Part shown: positions 33,512-41,022 of the stretch, piece by piece
Layout: every line of letters starts with the position of its first letter
Position numbering within the stretch: position 1 is the first letter of the stretch
Program-made: the position numbers and the translations under genes
Notes under the pieces: model-generated
What the model saw: the letters and a program-made list of their open reading frames with translations, nothing else
The model's database searches: none
Told to the model about the DNA's origin: nothing
From: Pseudomonas yamanorum
GTDB lineage: Bacteria; Pseudomonadota; Gammaproteobacteria; Pseudomonadales; Pseudomonadaceae
Assembly (NCBI RefSeq): GCF_013386765.1
Contig: NZ_JACARE010000019.1
Location: 1 to 64,000 of the forward strand
Length of the DNA: 64,000 nucleotides
Reading direction: 5' to 3'

Positions 33512-33540
33512 ACTATGAGAAGCTTGTCGAGATTTGTCAA
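33512..33540 (-). promoter_or_regulatory. Sigma-70 promoter of the rbs operon
   Basis: On the minus strand a perfect TTGACA (33535-33540) is followed by 17 nt and CATAGT (33512-33517). The start point would be near 33505, directly at the operator. Confidence 0.65.
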
Positions 33541-33695
33541 CGGGAGAAAACAGCCTTTTGATGAATACGCTCTACGCCCTGCCCTCGCGGCCATTGGCTG
33601 CCCTCATTAAACGTCGGCGCCGTTTGCTCGTTCTCTGAAACGACAGGTCGCGGTGTGCCTGCCACGTATAACGCCCTCTCTTTTCCGTCATCCTT

Positions 33696-33709
33696 TTCGG
33701 ACAACCGAA
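33696..33709. promoter_or_regulatory. AauR-type site TTCGG-ACAA-CCGAA
   Basis: An exact match to TTCGGNNNNCCGAA, the site I remember for the sigma-54 activator AauR, which responds to acidic amino acids and their amides in P. putida. It lies 118 bp upstream of the promoter candidate of ansB. Confidence 0.75.
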
Positions 33710-33727
33710 CACTCACCCGCCAGTTTG

Positions 33728-33741
33728 TTCGGAAAGCCGGA
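33728..33741. promoter_or_regulatory. Second AauR-like site TTCGG-AAAG-CCGGA
   Basis: One mismatch to TTCGGNNNNCCGAA, offset from the first site by 32 bp (three turns), on the same face of the DNA. Confidence 0.55.
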
Positions 33742-33826
33742 CACAAAACAAAAATCACCGGCTGAAAACCGAACAAAAATAGATATAAATCAATAAGTTA
33801 AATTCTATTTAATAACAAAATACCGC

Positions 33827-33842
33827 TGGTACAAATCCTGCT
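33827..33842 (+). promoter_or_regulatory. Sigma-54 promoter candidate of ansB
   Basis: TGGTACAAATCCTGCT matches the sigma-54 consensus at 9 of 12 fixed positions with exact GG-to-GC spacing. Transcription would start near 33853, about 79 nt before the ansB ATG. Confidence 0.6.
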
Positions 33843-33931
33843 CTTACTCAGCACCTCGCGGCGCTCAGAACCGCCCGGGTGTTTCTAGATGAACCTGCAT
33901 CAGCACTCATCCAAAACTAGAGAGAAGAATA

Positions 33932-35020
33932 ATGAAATCTGCGTTGAAAACTTTCGTCCCGGGCGCGTTAGCCCTCCTGCTGCTGTTCCCTGTTGCCGCT
34001 CAGGCAAAAGAAGCTGAAACCAAGCAAAAACTGTCCAACGTGGTGATCCTCGCCACTGGCGGCACCATCGCCGGCGCTGGCGCCAGCGCGGCCAACAGTG
34101 CGACCTACCAGGCCGCCAAAGTCGGCATCGAACAATTGATTGCCGGTGTTCCTGAGCTTAGCCAGATAGCCAATGTACGCGGCGAGCAAGTGTTGCAAAT
34201 TGCCTCCGAAAGCATCACCAACGAAAACCTGCTGCAACTGGGTCGCCGCGTCGCCGAACTGGCAGACAGCAAGGACGTCGATGGCATCGTGATCACCCAC
34301 GGTACCGACACCCTGGAGGAGACCGCCTACTTCCTGAACCTGGTGGAAAAGACCGACAAGCCAATCGTGGTGGTCGGCTCAATGCGCCCGGGCACTGCCA
34401 TGTCGGCTGACGGCATGCTCAACCTGTACAACGCCGTTGCCGTAGCCGGCAGCAAAGACGCCCGCGGCAAAGGCGTACTGGTGACCATGAACGACGAGAT
34501 CCAGTCGGGTCGCGATGTCAGCAAGATGATCAACATCAAGACTGAAGCGTTCAAGAGCCCATGGGGCCCGCTGGGCATGGTAGTTGAAGGCAAATCCTAC
34601 TGGTTCCGCCTGCCAGCCAAGCGCCACACCATGAACTCGGAATTCGACATCAAGACCATCAAAAGTCTGCCGGATGTCGAAATTGCCTACTCCTACGGCA
34701 ACGTAAGCGACACTGCCTACAAAGCCCTGGCCCAGGCCGGTGCAAAAGCCATCATCCACGCCGGTACCGGCAATGGTTCGGTGTCTTCCAAGGTGGTGCC
34801 TGCCCTGCAGGAACTACGCAAGCAAGGCGTGCAGATCATTCGCTCTTCCCACGTGAATGCCGGCGGTTTCGTTCTGCGTAACGCCGAACAGCCTGACGAC
34901 AAATACGACTGGGTGGTTGCCCACGACCTGAACCCGCAGAAAGCCCGCATCCTGGCGATGGTCGCCCTGACCAAGACTCAGGACAGCAAGGAACTGCAAC
35001 GGATGTTCTGGGAATATTGA
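33932..35020 (+). CDS. ansB: Periplasmic glutaminase-asparaginase
   Basis: A 362-residue type II asparaginase/glutaminase. A signal peptide (residues 1-25, ending AQA) precedes the first catalytic motif TGGTIAG with Thr45, and the second motif THGTDTLEET holds Thr124 and Asp125. It hydrolyses glutamine and asparagine in the periplasm to feed the acidic amino-acid transporters. AGAGAAG lies just before the ATG. The upstream AauR-like dyads and sigma-54 promoter indicate induction by acidic amino acids or amides. Confidence 0.97.
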   Translation: MKSALKTFVPGALALLLLFPVAAQAKEAETKQKLSNVVILATGGTIAGAGASAANSATYQAAKVGIEQLIAGVPELSQIANVRGEQVLQIASESITNENLLQLGRRVAELADSKDVDGIVITHGTDTLEETAYFLNLVEKTDKPIVVVGSMRPGTAMSADGMLNLYNAVAVAGSKDARGKGVLVTMNDEIQSGRDVSKMINIKTEAFKSPWGPLGMVVEGKSYWFRLPAKRHTMNSEFDIKTIKSLPDVEIAYSYGNVSDTAYKALAQAGAKAIIHAGTGNGSVSSKVVPALQELRKQGVQIIRSSHVNAGGFVLRNAEQPDDKYDWVVAHDLNPQKARILAMVALTKTQDSKELQRMFWEY

Positions 35021-35055
35021 TCGCCCTCAGGCCTGGCCGGTAACGGTTGGGCCAT

Positions 35056-35081
35056 CCCGCTCGTGGCGCACCGCGAGCGGG
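35056..35081 (+). terminator. Hairpin after ansB
   Basis: CCCGCTCG and CGAGCGGG enclose a 10-nt loop, 36 nt after the ansB stop. No strong T-run follows. Confidence 0.55.
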
Positions 35082-35190
35082 TCCAACTTCCCCCGCTTTA
35101 CCCCTCGCGCAAAAAATCCTTGAAAAACAAAGCCCTCCTACACCAAATCGGCAAAAACATTGTCAGAAGAACTTCTTGAATTTTAAGCAG

Positions 35191-35219
35191 TTGCGAAATT
35201 GCCCACAGTTAAATACTGT
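35191..35219 (+). promoter_or_regulatory. Promoter of the DUF1654-endA unit
   Basis: A plausible -35 TTGCGA (35191-35196) and -10 TACTGT (35214-35219) with a 17-nt spacer. The -10 overlaps the LexA box. Confidence 0.45.
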
Positions 35220-35231
35220 ATGCACGTACAG
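35216..35231. promoter_or_regulatory. LexA (SOS) box CTGTATGCACGTACAG
   Basis: A match to the CTG-N10-CAG SOS box with the outer TACTGTA.. TACAG sequence of strong sites. It lies 18 nt before the GTG start of the DUF1654 gene and over its predicted -10, so LexA would repress the DUF1654-endA unit until DNA damage. Confidence 0.75.
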
Positions 35232-35249
35232 CCTAATAAGGAATACTCC

Positions 35250-35501
35250 GTGGCAAAGCCCTCCTCCGCCGTATCGACAACCCCTGATGCCTACGAACGC
35301 CTGGCCGTTCGCGTGCAGAAAATCATCAATTCCACCAATGCCCAAAAAAACAAGGCGGCGTTGATTTTCCGTTTGCCGGAGGAACCGGAAGACGAGTGGG
35401 CGCGACTACTGGAGGAGATTGCAGAAAACGACAACGTCACCCTCGCCTATCGCGATGACGGTGGCGTGCAGATTTTCTGGGTTGTGCCGAAGGAAGATTG
35501 A
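35250..35501 (+). CDS. DUF1654 domain protein
   Basis: An 83-residue protein of the DUF1654 family, known mainly from Pseudomonas and its phages. The family core is YERLAVRVQKIINS, RLPEEPEDEWARLLEEIAENDNVTLAYRDDGGVQIFW. No function is established for the family. I choose the GTG at 35250, with AAGGA 7 nt upstream; upstream ATG codons lie in or before the LexA box. The gene is 4 nt before the secreted endonuclease gene, so both should be induced by DNA damage. Confidence 0.88.
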   Translation: MAKPSSAVSTTPDAYERLAVRVQKIINSTNAQKNKAALIFRLPEEPEDEWARLLEEIAENDNVTLAYRDDGGVQIFWVVPKED

Positions 35502-35505
35502 GTCA

Positions 35506-36195
35506 ATGAGTGTCCGTTTTATCAGTGTGCTGTTTGTGTTTTTTGCTGTCACCGCTCACGCGCAAGCCCCCAAGACCTTCAGCGAAGCCAAGAAAATCGC
35601 CTGGAAGCTTTACCAGCCGCAATCCACGGAGTTTTATTGCGGCTGCAAATACAACGGTAACCGGGTGGACCTGAAAGCCTGCGGCTATGTCCCGCGCAAG
35701 AACGCCAACCGGGCGGCACGTATCGAGTGGGAGCACATTGTTCCCGCCTGGCAAATCGGCCATCAGCGCCAGTGCTGGCAGGACGGCGGGCGCAAGAACT
35801 GCACCCGCAAGGATGCGGTATACAAGCGTGCCGAGGCGGACCTGCACAATCTGGTGCCGAGCATCGGCGAGGTGAATGGCGACCGTAACAACTTCAGTTT
35901 TGGTTGGCTGCCGGTGCAAAGCGGGCAATACGGGTCGTGCCTGACGCAGGTGGACTTCAAGGCCAAGAAGGTCATGCCTCGCCCATCCATTCGCGGAATG
36001 ATCGCCCGTACTTACTTCTATATGAGCAAGCAGTATGGCTTGCGCCTGTCGAAGCAGGATCGGCAGCTCTACGAGGCCTGGAACAAGACTTATCCGGTAC
36101 AACCCTGGGAACGCCAGCGCAATCAAACCGTGGCGTGTGTGATGGGGCGCGGCAATGAATTCGTCGGCCCGGTGAACCTGAAAGCCTGCGGCTGA
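35506..36195 (+). CDS. endA: Secreted endonuclease I (EndA/His-Me finger)
   Basis: A 229-residue nuclease of the endonuclease I family. A signal peptide (1-20, ending AHAQ) is followed by the His-Me finger centre: WEHIVP with His77, EADLHNLVP with His114 and DRNNF with Asn129. Several cysteine pairs (Cys45/47/59/90/99) fit disulfides in the periplasm. It cuts DNA non-specifically outside the cytoplasm. The ATG at 35506 has AGGAAG upstream. Being the second gene of a LexA-boxed pair is unusual for this housekeeping-type nuclease. Confidence 0.93.
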   Translation: MSVRFISVLFVFFAVTAHAQAPKTFSEAKKIAWKLYQPQSTEFYCGCKYNGNRVDLKACGYVPRKNANRAARIEWEHIVPAWQIGHQRQCWQDGGRKNCTRKDAVYKRAEADLHNLVPSIGEVNGDRNNFSFGWLPVQSGQYGSCLTQVDFKAKKVMPRPSIRGMIARTYFYMSKQYGLRLSKQDRQLYEAWNKTYPVQPWERQRNQTVACVMGRGNEFVGPVNLKACG

Positions 36196-36203
36196 ATAAA
36201 AAC

Positions 36204-36226
36204 GCGGGAGCGCTGGCGTCTCCCGC
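36204..36226. terminator. Terminator between endA and the SPOR lipoprotein gene
   Basis: GCGGGAG/CTCCCGC stem with a 9-nt loop. An A-run on its left side makes a T-run for the leftward gene, so it ends that gene and probably endA too. Confidence 0.75.
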
Positions 36227-36237
36227 AGGCCGGTAGC

Positions 36238-36630
36238 TTACTGTGCAACCTTGTGTTCGATGACCTCGGACACGGTGTCATTCTTCTTCGCCGTGACCAG
36301 TTTCTGGGTCAACTGCGCCTGCTTCGCTTCAGCCTCGGCCTTGGTGCTGAACGGCCCCATCAATACCTGGTCCTTACCGTCTTCCTTCACCAGATAGAAA
36401 CTGAAACCGTGTTCGAGCAACCACGCGGTCAGGTCAGTCATCGCCTGGAGCTTGTGATCCGGCGGCCCCACCCATACATCCCACTCTTGAGAGGCGATCG
36501 CACCGACCGCAGGTTGGGCCTGGGCGGGCGCCTCGGCAACGGCAGGCCTGGCCTTGGGCGCATCGACGCTTTTACCTTCACCGCAACCGGCCAATGCCAA
36601 CACCGCAATTGCCATCGCTACTTTACGCAC
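36238..36630 (-). CDS. SPOR-domain-like lipoprotein
   Basis: A 130-residue lipoprotein with lipobox LAGC (Cys16), an Ala/Pro/Gln-rich linker (residues 22-45) and a C-terminal domain of SPOR type (WDVWVGPPDHKLQAMTDLTAWLLEHG, then QVLMGPFSTKAEAEAKQAQL). SPOR domains bind denuded peptidoglycan, usually at division sites. It is a single gene, transcribed away from rsmA. The domain call rests on pattern only. Confidence 0.8.
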   Translation of the reverse strand: MRKVAMAIAVLALAGCGEGKSVDAPKARPAVAEAPAQAQPAVGAIASQEWDVWVGPPDHKLQAMTDLTAWLLEHGFSFYLVKEDGKDQVLMGPFSTKAEAEAKQAQLTQKLVTAKKNDTVSEVIEHKVAQ

Positions 36631-36877
36631 TACCCTGCTCCTTAGAGGATCAAAGAGGCGACTTTATCATTCACTGTCTATTCTGGCCGTCATAAACGTT
36701 GGCTTAAACAATGCGAATGATGTATCGCAGACCTGTATGATGGCGCCATGGGAATTAATGCCGCCTCTATGCGTCCTAAAAGAGGCAGCCACAGGGAAGC
36801 GCTTCGCAGTAAGCTACACACATCCGACATCTGCCCTGTCTGAACATGTGCCTTTCAAAGCAATCAAGGAGAAGTCC

Positions 36878-37072
36878 ATGCTGATACTCACCCGCAAAGT
36901 CGGTGAAAGCATAAATATCGGTGATGACATTACCATCACCATTCTGGGCGTTAGCGGCCAGCAAGTAAGAATCGGCATCAATGCTCCAAAGGACGTTGCC
37001 GTGCATCGCGAGGAGATCTACCAACGTATCCAGGCGGGCCTGACGGCTCCGGATAAAAACCAGACACCTTGA
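36878..37072 (+). CDS. rsmA: Carbon storage regulator CsrA/RsmA
   Basis: A 64-residue CsrA-family RNA-binding protein: MLILTRKVGESINIGDDITITILGV, then VRIGINAPKDVAVHREEIYQRI. It binds GGA motifs in mRNA leaders and controls secondary metabolism and motility in Pseudomonas; small RNAs such as RsmY/Z titrate it. AAGGAG lies 6 nt before the ATG at 36878. Fluorescent pseudomonads have several paralogues (RsmA, RsmE, others), so the exact paralogue is not certain. Confidence 0.93.
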   Translation: MLILTRKVGESINIGDDITITILGVSGQQVRIGINAPKDVAVHREEIYQRIQAGLTAPDKNQTP

Positions 37073-37192
37073 AGCGCCTCCAGTAGCCAGCCCTTTCGTT
37101 CACTGTAACGGCTGGCGAAAACCTCTTTAGCCTGCTCGCGGCTTTACGCGGCCAGCGCGCCCTATTTCCCTCGCTCCAACCCCGGGCCGCCT

Positions 37193-37651
37193 TCAGCCAA
37201 GGCCGACGCCGCGCGCCATACCCGTTGCCGCGATCATCATCAGCACAACCAGCAGCGCCTGCAGGTGGCTGATGCGTGCAAAAAGACCTGCCTGGTGCAG
37301 ATCCAGACGCGTGCCCCGAACCAAGCCGATACGCCATTTGATAAAGCGGATCATCGGCGCGAGCTCAAGTAACAAAATTAATGCAAACAGCGTCATCTTC
37401 ACGTGAAACAACGGCTGGTGCAGGTAATACTCACTGCCTTTTTCGTAACTGCCAAAGGCCCGCAGGCCACCGGTTATCAGGAGCACCAGAGCACTGATCC
37501 CCCAGATGTTGTCCGCGATCAACACGCTGCGTACGGTGGATGGGGCACTATCAGAAACACCGCGCAGGGCCTTGCCCCGCGCAAGCACGGCTGATAACGC
37601 CATGGCGAATGCCAGTAAATGAACGACTGCAAGAAACCACTGGATGAACAT
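37193..37651 (-). CDS. DUF2214 family membrane protein
   Basis: A 152-residue integral membrane protein with four hydrophobic helices (about residues 3-25, 47-65, 82-101 and 128-149). It matches the DUF2214 family pattern (RSVLIADNIWGISALVLLITGGLRAF; QPLFHVKMTLFALILLLE). The function is unknown. It is a single leftward gene, convergent with rsmA. Confidence 0.85.
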   Translation of the reverse strand: MFIQWFLAVVHLLAFAMALSAVLARGKALRGVSDSAPSTVRSVLIADNIWGISALVLLITGGLRAFGSYEKGSEYYLHQPLFHVKMTLFALILLLELAPMIRFIKWRIGLVRGTRLDLHQAGLFARISHLQALLVVLMMIAATGMARGVGLG

Positions 37652-37821
37652 AAGGCGTACTCCCTTCTGTCTGACACATGGCAGGAACCCTGTTCAGTAA
37701 TAGCCGCTGGCTGCGTTACACGCATGAAACAACCTGCAAACAAAGGGAACTTGTTGAATGTTACAGAGCCGAATCTCGTGACAAATCTTTTACAGTCTGC
37801 AGCGCGCCAAGGAGCACGTTG

Positions 37822-38082
37822 ATGAGGCGACCTGGTAAACAACCCCACTTATCCAAGTCCTGGATGATCGCCGTGCTGATAGGCGTGGTCTTTTTTGGGC
37901 TGGAATATGGTCTGCGGTACAAAATGGAGGGCACCTCCGACAAGGCCTACTCCTGGCTGGACCTGACGCTGTTCCTGAGCGCCTATTTGTTTTTCTTCTG
38001 TCTCAAGCCGATCCAGGCCGCCATTCATCGAAAACTGTGCCGGCGTGCTCCTCGCCGCGAGCGCCGGAAAGCGTCCTCCTGA
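37822..38082 (+). CDS. Small membrane protein of unknown function
   Basis: An 86-residue protein with two membrane spans (about residues 14-33 and 49-66) and a very basic C-terminal tail (RKLCRRAPRRERRKASS) that should face the cytoplasm. The ATG at 37822 has AAGGAG 7 nt upstream. No family is recognised; it is unlinked to its neighbours. Confidence 0.75.
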   Translation: MRRPGKQPHLSKSWMIAVLIGVVFFGLEYGLRYKMEGTSDKAYSWLDLTLFLSAYLFFFCLKPIQAAIHRKLCRRAPRRERRKASS

Positions 38083-38198
38083 TCCCAGGCAGGGCCCCCG
38101 TGAAACCCCGTTTAATCGCTATCAGATCGCCGGTATTTACAGCCGCCCGCCACAACCTATGCTAGGGCGTGCACGGTCAGTGAAAGGTTGCAGCGCAG

Positions 38199-38513
38199 AT
38201 GGACACTCTGAGCAAAACTGAAATCGAAGCGGCACTGGCAGCGCGCCTGCCGAGCTACAAAGTCGTATGCACCCTGCATGCCGACGGCACGCTTTCGGCG
38301 GTCCTCAGCGGCCCGGAAGCTGATCACTTTGCGGTGACCGGTATCGTCCGGGCGCACCATCGAGGGCCGGAGGCGATTGCCAGGCTCGCCAGCGAAATCC
38401 TCAAGGAAATGGTGTTGTCTCGTCAGGGGCTCAAGAGCAACCGCCTCCAGACGCTGGCCGACAACGACCCCGCTGCTGAACCGTCTGCTTACAAAGAAGG
38501 CCGATCCGGGTAA
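38199..38513 (+). CDS. Conserved hypothetical protein
   Basis: A 104-residue soluble protein starting MDTLSKTEIEAALAARLPSYKVVC. No cysteine cluster, signal peptide or known domain is visible. Its TAA stop lies inside the loop region of the terminator hairpin that follows at once. Confidence 0.75.
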   Translation: MDTLSKTEIEAALAARLPSYKVVCTLHADGTLSAVLSGPEADHFAVTGIVRAHHRGPEAIARLASEILKEMVLSRQGLKSNRLQTLADNDPAAEPSAYKEGRSG

Positions 38514-38530
38514 CCCGATCGGCCTTCTTT
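38493..38530. terminator. Terminator overlapping a stop codon
   Basis: AAAGAAGGCCGATC and its full complement form a 14-bp stem; the apex CGGGTAACCC contains the stop of the upstream gene. The T-run in each direction also serves the convergent HAD hydrolase gene. Confidence 0.88.
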
Positions 38531-39205
38531 TCATGTCAGGCGCTGTAAGTGCAGCAGCCCGGCATCATCGCGCTGAACCTGCAAATGCTCGTACCCGGCA
38601 ATCGACGGGTGCTCGGTGACCATCGGCACAAGGTGCGTCGACGTCACCACCATCACATCGGCCCCTGCCGCCTCACCGGCGCGAATCCCGACGCTGGCAT
38701 CTTCAAACACCAGGCAGTCCTGTACCGCCACGCCCAGCCGTTGCGCACCGAGCACATAACAGGCCGGATCCGGCTTGCCGCTGGCGACGTCCTCCGCCGT
38801 GACCAGGACCGCCGGCGGATTGATCCCGGCCGCTTGCATACGGCGCAGGGCCAATGCCCTGGGCGCAGACGTGACCAGCGCCCATTGATCGCCAGGCAAC
38901 GCGTTGAGAAATTCCACCGCGCCGGCAATCGCCACTACCCCTTCCACATCCTCGAGTTCAGCCTCGGTGATCCATTGCGCCTCTGCCTGCGCATCAACAC
39001 CGGGCAACGCCTGACGGGTGATGGTATCGATGGCCCGGGCGCCATGGATGGTCTTCAGGAACGCCGCGACATCCAGCCCATGGCGTTCAGCCCAGGTGGC
39101 CCAGACGCGCTCGGCGGCGGCAATGGAGTTCAGGAGCGTACCGTCCATATCGAACAGAAAGGCACGGTAACGATTGGCGAATACAGCTGAATCGCGGGTG
39201 GACAC
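38531..39205 (-). CDS. HAD family phosphatase (beta-phosphoglucomutase-like subgroup)
   Basis: A 224-residue HAD hydrolase. Motif I FDMDGTLL holds the nucleophile Asp19 and acid Asp21; motif II is LVTSAPRAL, motif III KPDPACY and motif IV VFEDASVG. The alpha-helical cap sits between motifs I and II. This subgroup removes phosphate from small sugar phosphates or related metabolites. The GTG at 39205 is used because AGAGGAAG lies 7 nt upstream of it. Its stop is at the edge of the shared terminator. Confidence 0.9.
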   Translation of the reverse strand: MSTRDSAVFANRYRAFLFDMDGTLLNSIAAAERVWATWAERHGLDVAAFLKTIHGARAIDTITRQALPGVDAQAEAQWITEAELEDVEGVVAIAGAVEFLNALPGDQWALVTSAPRALALRRMQAAGINPPAVLVTAEDVASGKPDPACYVLGAQRLGVAVQDCLVFEDASVGIRAGEAAGADVMVVTSTHLVPMVTEHPSIAGYEHLQVQRDDAGLLHLQRLT

Positions 39206-39456
39206 TGCTCGGCTTCCTCTAGCTTTCGTCACCCGGTCTTGGGTGCTGACGAACCACTTGCCTGATGCAATCTACGGATCGGCCCAAACGCTGTAAACCT
39301 TATTCCGGGCGACGGTTTTGTATCGGACTGTATGGAAACCCTGCCTGGATACGCGGACCTGCATTTGGCCACGCCCGGGCACACATGGCGGATACACCGC
39401 GAGGATCAACTACGACCACCAGCCAATCCGGCTGCCTCACTCGCAGGAGCATCACC

Positions 39457-39669
39457 ATGTTCAATTTCTCGAAAGCTTCCTCCCTGGTATTCGGCCTGGC
39501 GGTCGTCGCAGGCCTCGGGCTGTCATCCGTGGCGTCGGCCCACACCCACGCCGCGGTAGTCAAAGGCGAAGCTTCGCACCTGGTTGCCGAGGGTGGTGCG
39601 GACCGCCTGCATGAGCGCGGCCTGGCAGAAGGTGGCGCCGAGCGCGTGCAGGCAGCCCGTACGGTGTGA
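39457..39669 (+). CDS. Small exported protein with internal repeat
   Basis: A 70-residue protein with a clear signal peptide (residues 1-28, ending SVASA) and a mature peptide of only about 42 residues that opens HTHAAVV and contains the near-repeat AEGGADRLHERGL/AEGGAERVQ. GCAGGAG precedes the ATG. I do not recognise a family. It lies just upstream of the first CusR-like box but its terminator separates it from that promoter, so copper control of this gene is not shown. Confidence 0.72.
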   Translation: MFNFSKASSLVFGLAVVAGLGLSSVASAHTHAAVVKGEASHLVAEGGADRLHERGLAEGGAERVQAARTV

Positions 39670-39694
39670 TGCGGCATCACACCACGCTGAACCC

Positions 39695-39714
39695 GGGCAG
39701 CCTCCAGGCTGCCC
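39695..39714 (+). terminator. Hairpin GGGCAGCC-TCCA-GGCTGCCC
   Basis: A perfect 8-bp stem with a tetraloop 26 nt after the stop of the small exported-protein gene. There is no long T-run. Confidence 0.65.
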
Positions 39715-39718
39715 ATTG

Positions 39719-39735
39719 CATTACAAACTTGTCAT
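39719..39735. promoter_or_regulatory. CusR/CopR-like box 1 (CATTACAAACTTGTCAT)
   Basis: Differs at one position from the E. coli CusR box core ATGACAANNTTGTCAT. It lies 104 nt before the ATG of the secreted alpha/beta hydrolase. Confidence 0.65.
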
Positions 39736-39838
39736 TAAGCTGTCAGTGTTGCCAGCACCCTCACTTCATACAGTGAAGTCGTCAGTCACCCACAGCGGGT
39801 GACCCAACTTCCCACTGATAAAGAAGCGAGCCCGCCCC

Positions 39839-40609
39839 ATGAAACCTGCAAGCAAACTCTGCCTGATCGCCGCCAGCCTGTTGATGCTGGGCACCGGCGC
39901 CGCCGTAGCCGGCCCGATTGCCCCGGTGAAAGCCAACAACGTGGTACTGGTACACGGCTCCTGGGCTGACGGCTCCAGCTGGTCCGAAGTGATCACCCGC
40001 CTGCAAGCCGCCGGCCTGCATGTGACCGCCGTACAAAACCCGCTGACCTCGGTGGCAGATGACGTCGCCGCCACCAACCGCGTACTCGATCAACAGGACG
40101 GTCCTACCGTGCTGGTGGGCCATTCCTACGCTGGTACCGTGGTCAGCGACGCCGGGGCCAACCCGAAGGTCAGCTCGCTGGTGTACGTCGCCGCCCGCGC
40201 CCCGGATGCCAACGAAGACTTCGTCGCCCTGTCGGCCAAGTATCCGTCCACGCCCGTACGTGCAGGCGTGGTGGAGTACGACGGCTACCTGACCCTGAAC
40301 CAGGATGCCTTCCTCAAGTACTTCGCCGCCGACGTGCCTCGCGCCAAAGCCATGGAGTTGTACGCAGTCCAGCAACCCATCGCCAAGACTCTGTTCAGCG
40401 GCCGCACCGTCAACGCCGCGTGGCACACCAAGCCGTCCTGGTATGCGGTGTCCAGCAACGACCAGACCATCAACCCGGACCTGGAACGCTTCCTCGCCAA
40501 GCGCATGAACGCCACCACCATCGAGCTGCCGTCGAGTCACTTGTCGCTGGTTTCCCACGCCAAGGAAATCACCGACCTGATCCTCGAAGCGTCCGGTCGC
40601 CAGCCTTAA
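39839..40609 (+). CDS. Exported alpha/beta hydrolase
   Basis: A 256-residue hydrolase with signal peptide (1-24, ending AAVA). The oxyanion segment is VLVHGSWADGSSW, the nucleophile Ser96 is in VGHSYAGT and the likely catalytic His234 in PSSHLSL. It belongs to the EstC/hydroxynitrile-lyase-like branch; the ester substrate is unknown. It stands behind a CusR-like box and ahead of the DUF2790 gene and a copper-type two-component system, so copper-dependent expression is likely. Confidence 0.9.
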   Translation: MKPASKLCLIAASLLMLGTGAAVAGPIAPVKANNVVLVHGSWADGSSWSEVITRLQAAGLHVTAVQNPLTSVADDVAATNRVLDQQDGPTVLVGHSYAGTVVSDAGANPKVSSLVYVAARAPDANEDFVALSAKYPSTPVRAGVVEYDGYLTLNQDAFLKYFAADVPRAKAMELYAVQQPIAKTLFSGRTVNAAWHTKPSWYAVSSNDQTINPDLERFLAKRMNATTIELPSSHLSLVSHAKEITDLILEASGRQP

Positions 40610-40615
40610 GCCCTT

Positions 40616-40632
40616 CATTACGATCTTGTCAT
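40616..40632. promoter_or_regulatory. CusR/CopR-like box 2 (CATTACGATCTTGTCAT)
   Basis: Identical to box 1 at 15 of 17 positions and two changes from the CusR core. It lies 89 nt before the DUF2790 gene. Confidence 0.65.
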
Positions 40633-40720
40633 CATCCTGTTGGTTGGCTGTTTGTGTCCCCTGGTTACTGTGAACTCACTGCCGCAGACCGGCAGCCAAC
40701 CCTTAAAGAGAGATACCGCC

Positions 40721-40972
40721 ATGAAAACTTTTATCCTCGGCTTTGCCGCCCTCCTCGCCACCGGCTCGGCCTTTGCCGATACCACGACCTCGGTGATCCA
40801 CGACAAACCTGGCTTCTTCATGCACATGGACGTGGCGAAAGTACTGTCGAGCACCGACACCTACGGCCAGTGCGGCATCGTCCCCGCCCGCCTCGACTAC
40901 CTGGACAGCCAGGGCCGCGAACACGTGCTGGACTACCAGGTACAGGGCATCGGCTGCCCCAATGACAATTGA
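40721..40972 (+). CDS. DUF2790 domain periplasmic protein
   Basis: An 83-residue exported protein: signal peptide (1-19, ending AFA) and a DUF2790 domain with the pattern HMDVAKVLSSTDTYGQCGIVPARLDYLDSQG and LDYQVQGIGC. Cys51 and Cys79 can form a disulfide; the Met/His pair MHM is a possible copper ligand. Function unknown. It lies between a CusR-like box and the response-regulator gene, 50 nt before the latter, and may be co-transcribed with it. Confidence 0.87.
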   Translation: MKTFILGFAALLATGSAFADTTTSVIHDKPGFFMHMDVAKVLSSTDTYGQCGIVPARLDYLDSQGREHVLDYQVQGIGCPNDN

Positions 40973-41022
40973 TCGGGCTACACTTGCGCCACGCACAACC
41001 GGCACATCAACAGGGCAATCCC

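Larger units (their letters stand above)
33541..33931. other. ansB upstream control region
   Basis: No gene is supported here; a 79-codon minus-strand frame has no ribosome site or family. The stretch holds the two AauR-like dyads and the sigma-54 promoter described separately, and an AT-rich segment (33780-33820) that could bend. Confidence 0.5.

Noticed and set aside
33537..33776. A 79-codon minus-strand frame between rbsB and ansB
   Set aside because: No ribosome site, no recognisable family, and it runs through the AauR-like site and the rbs promoter; it is better read as control region.
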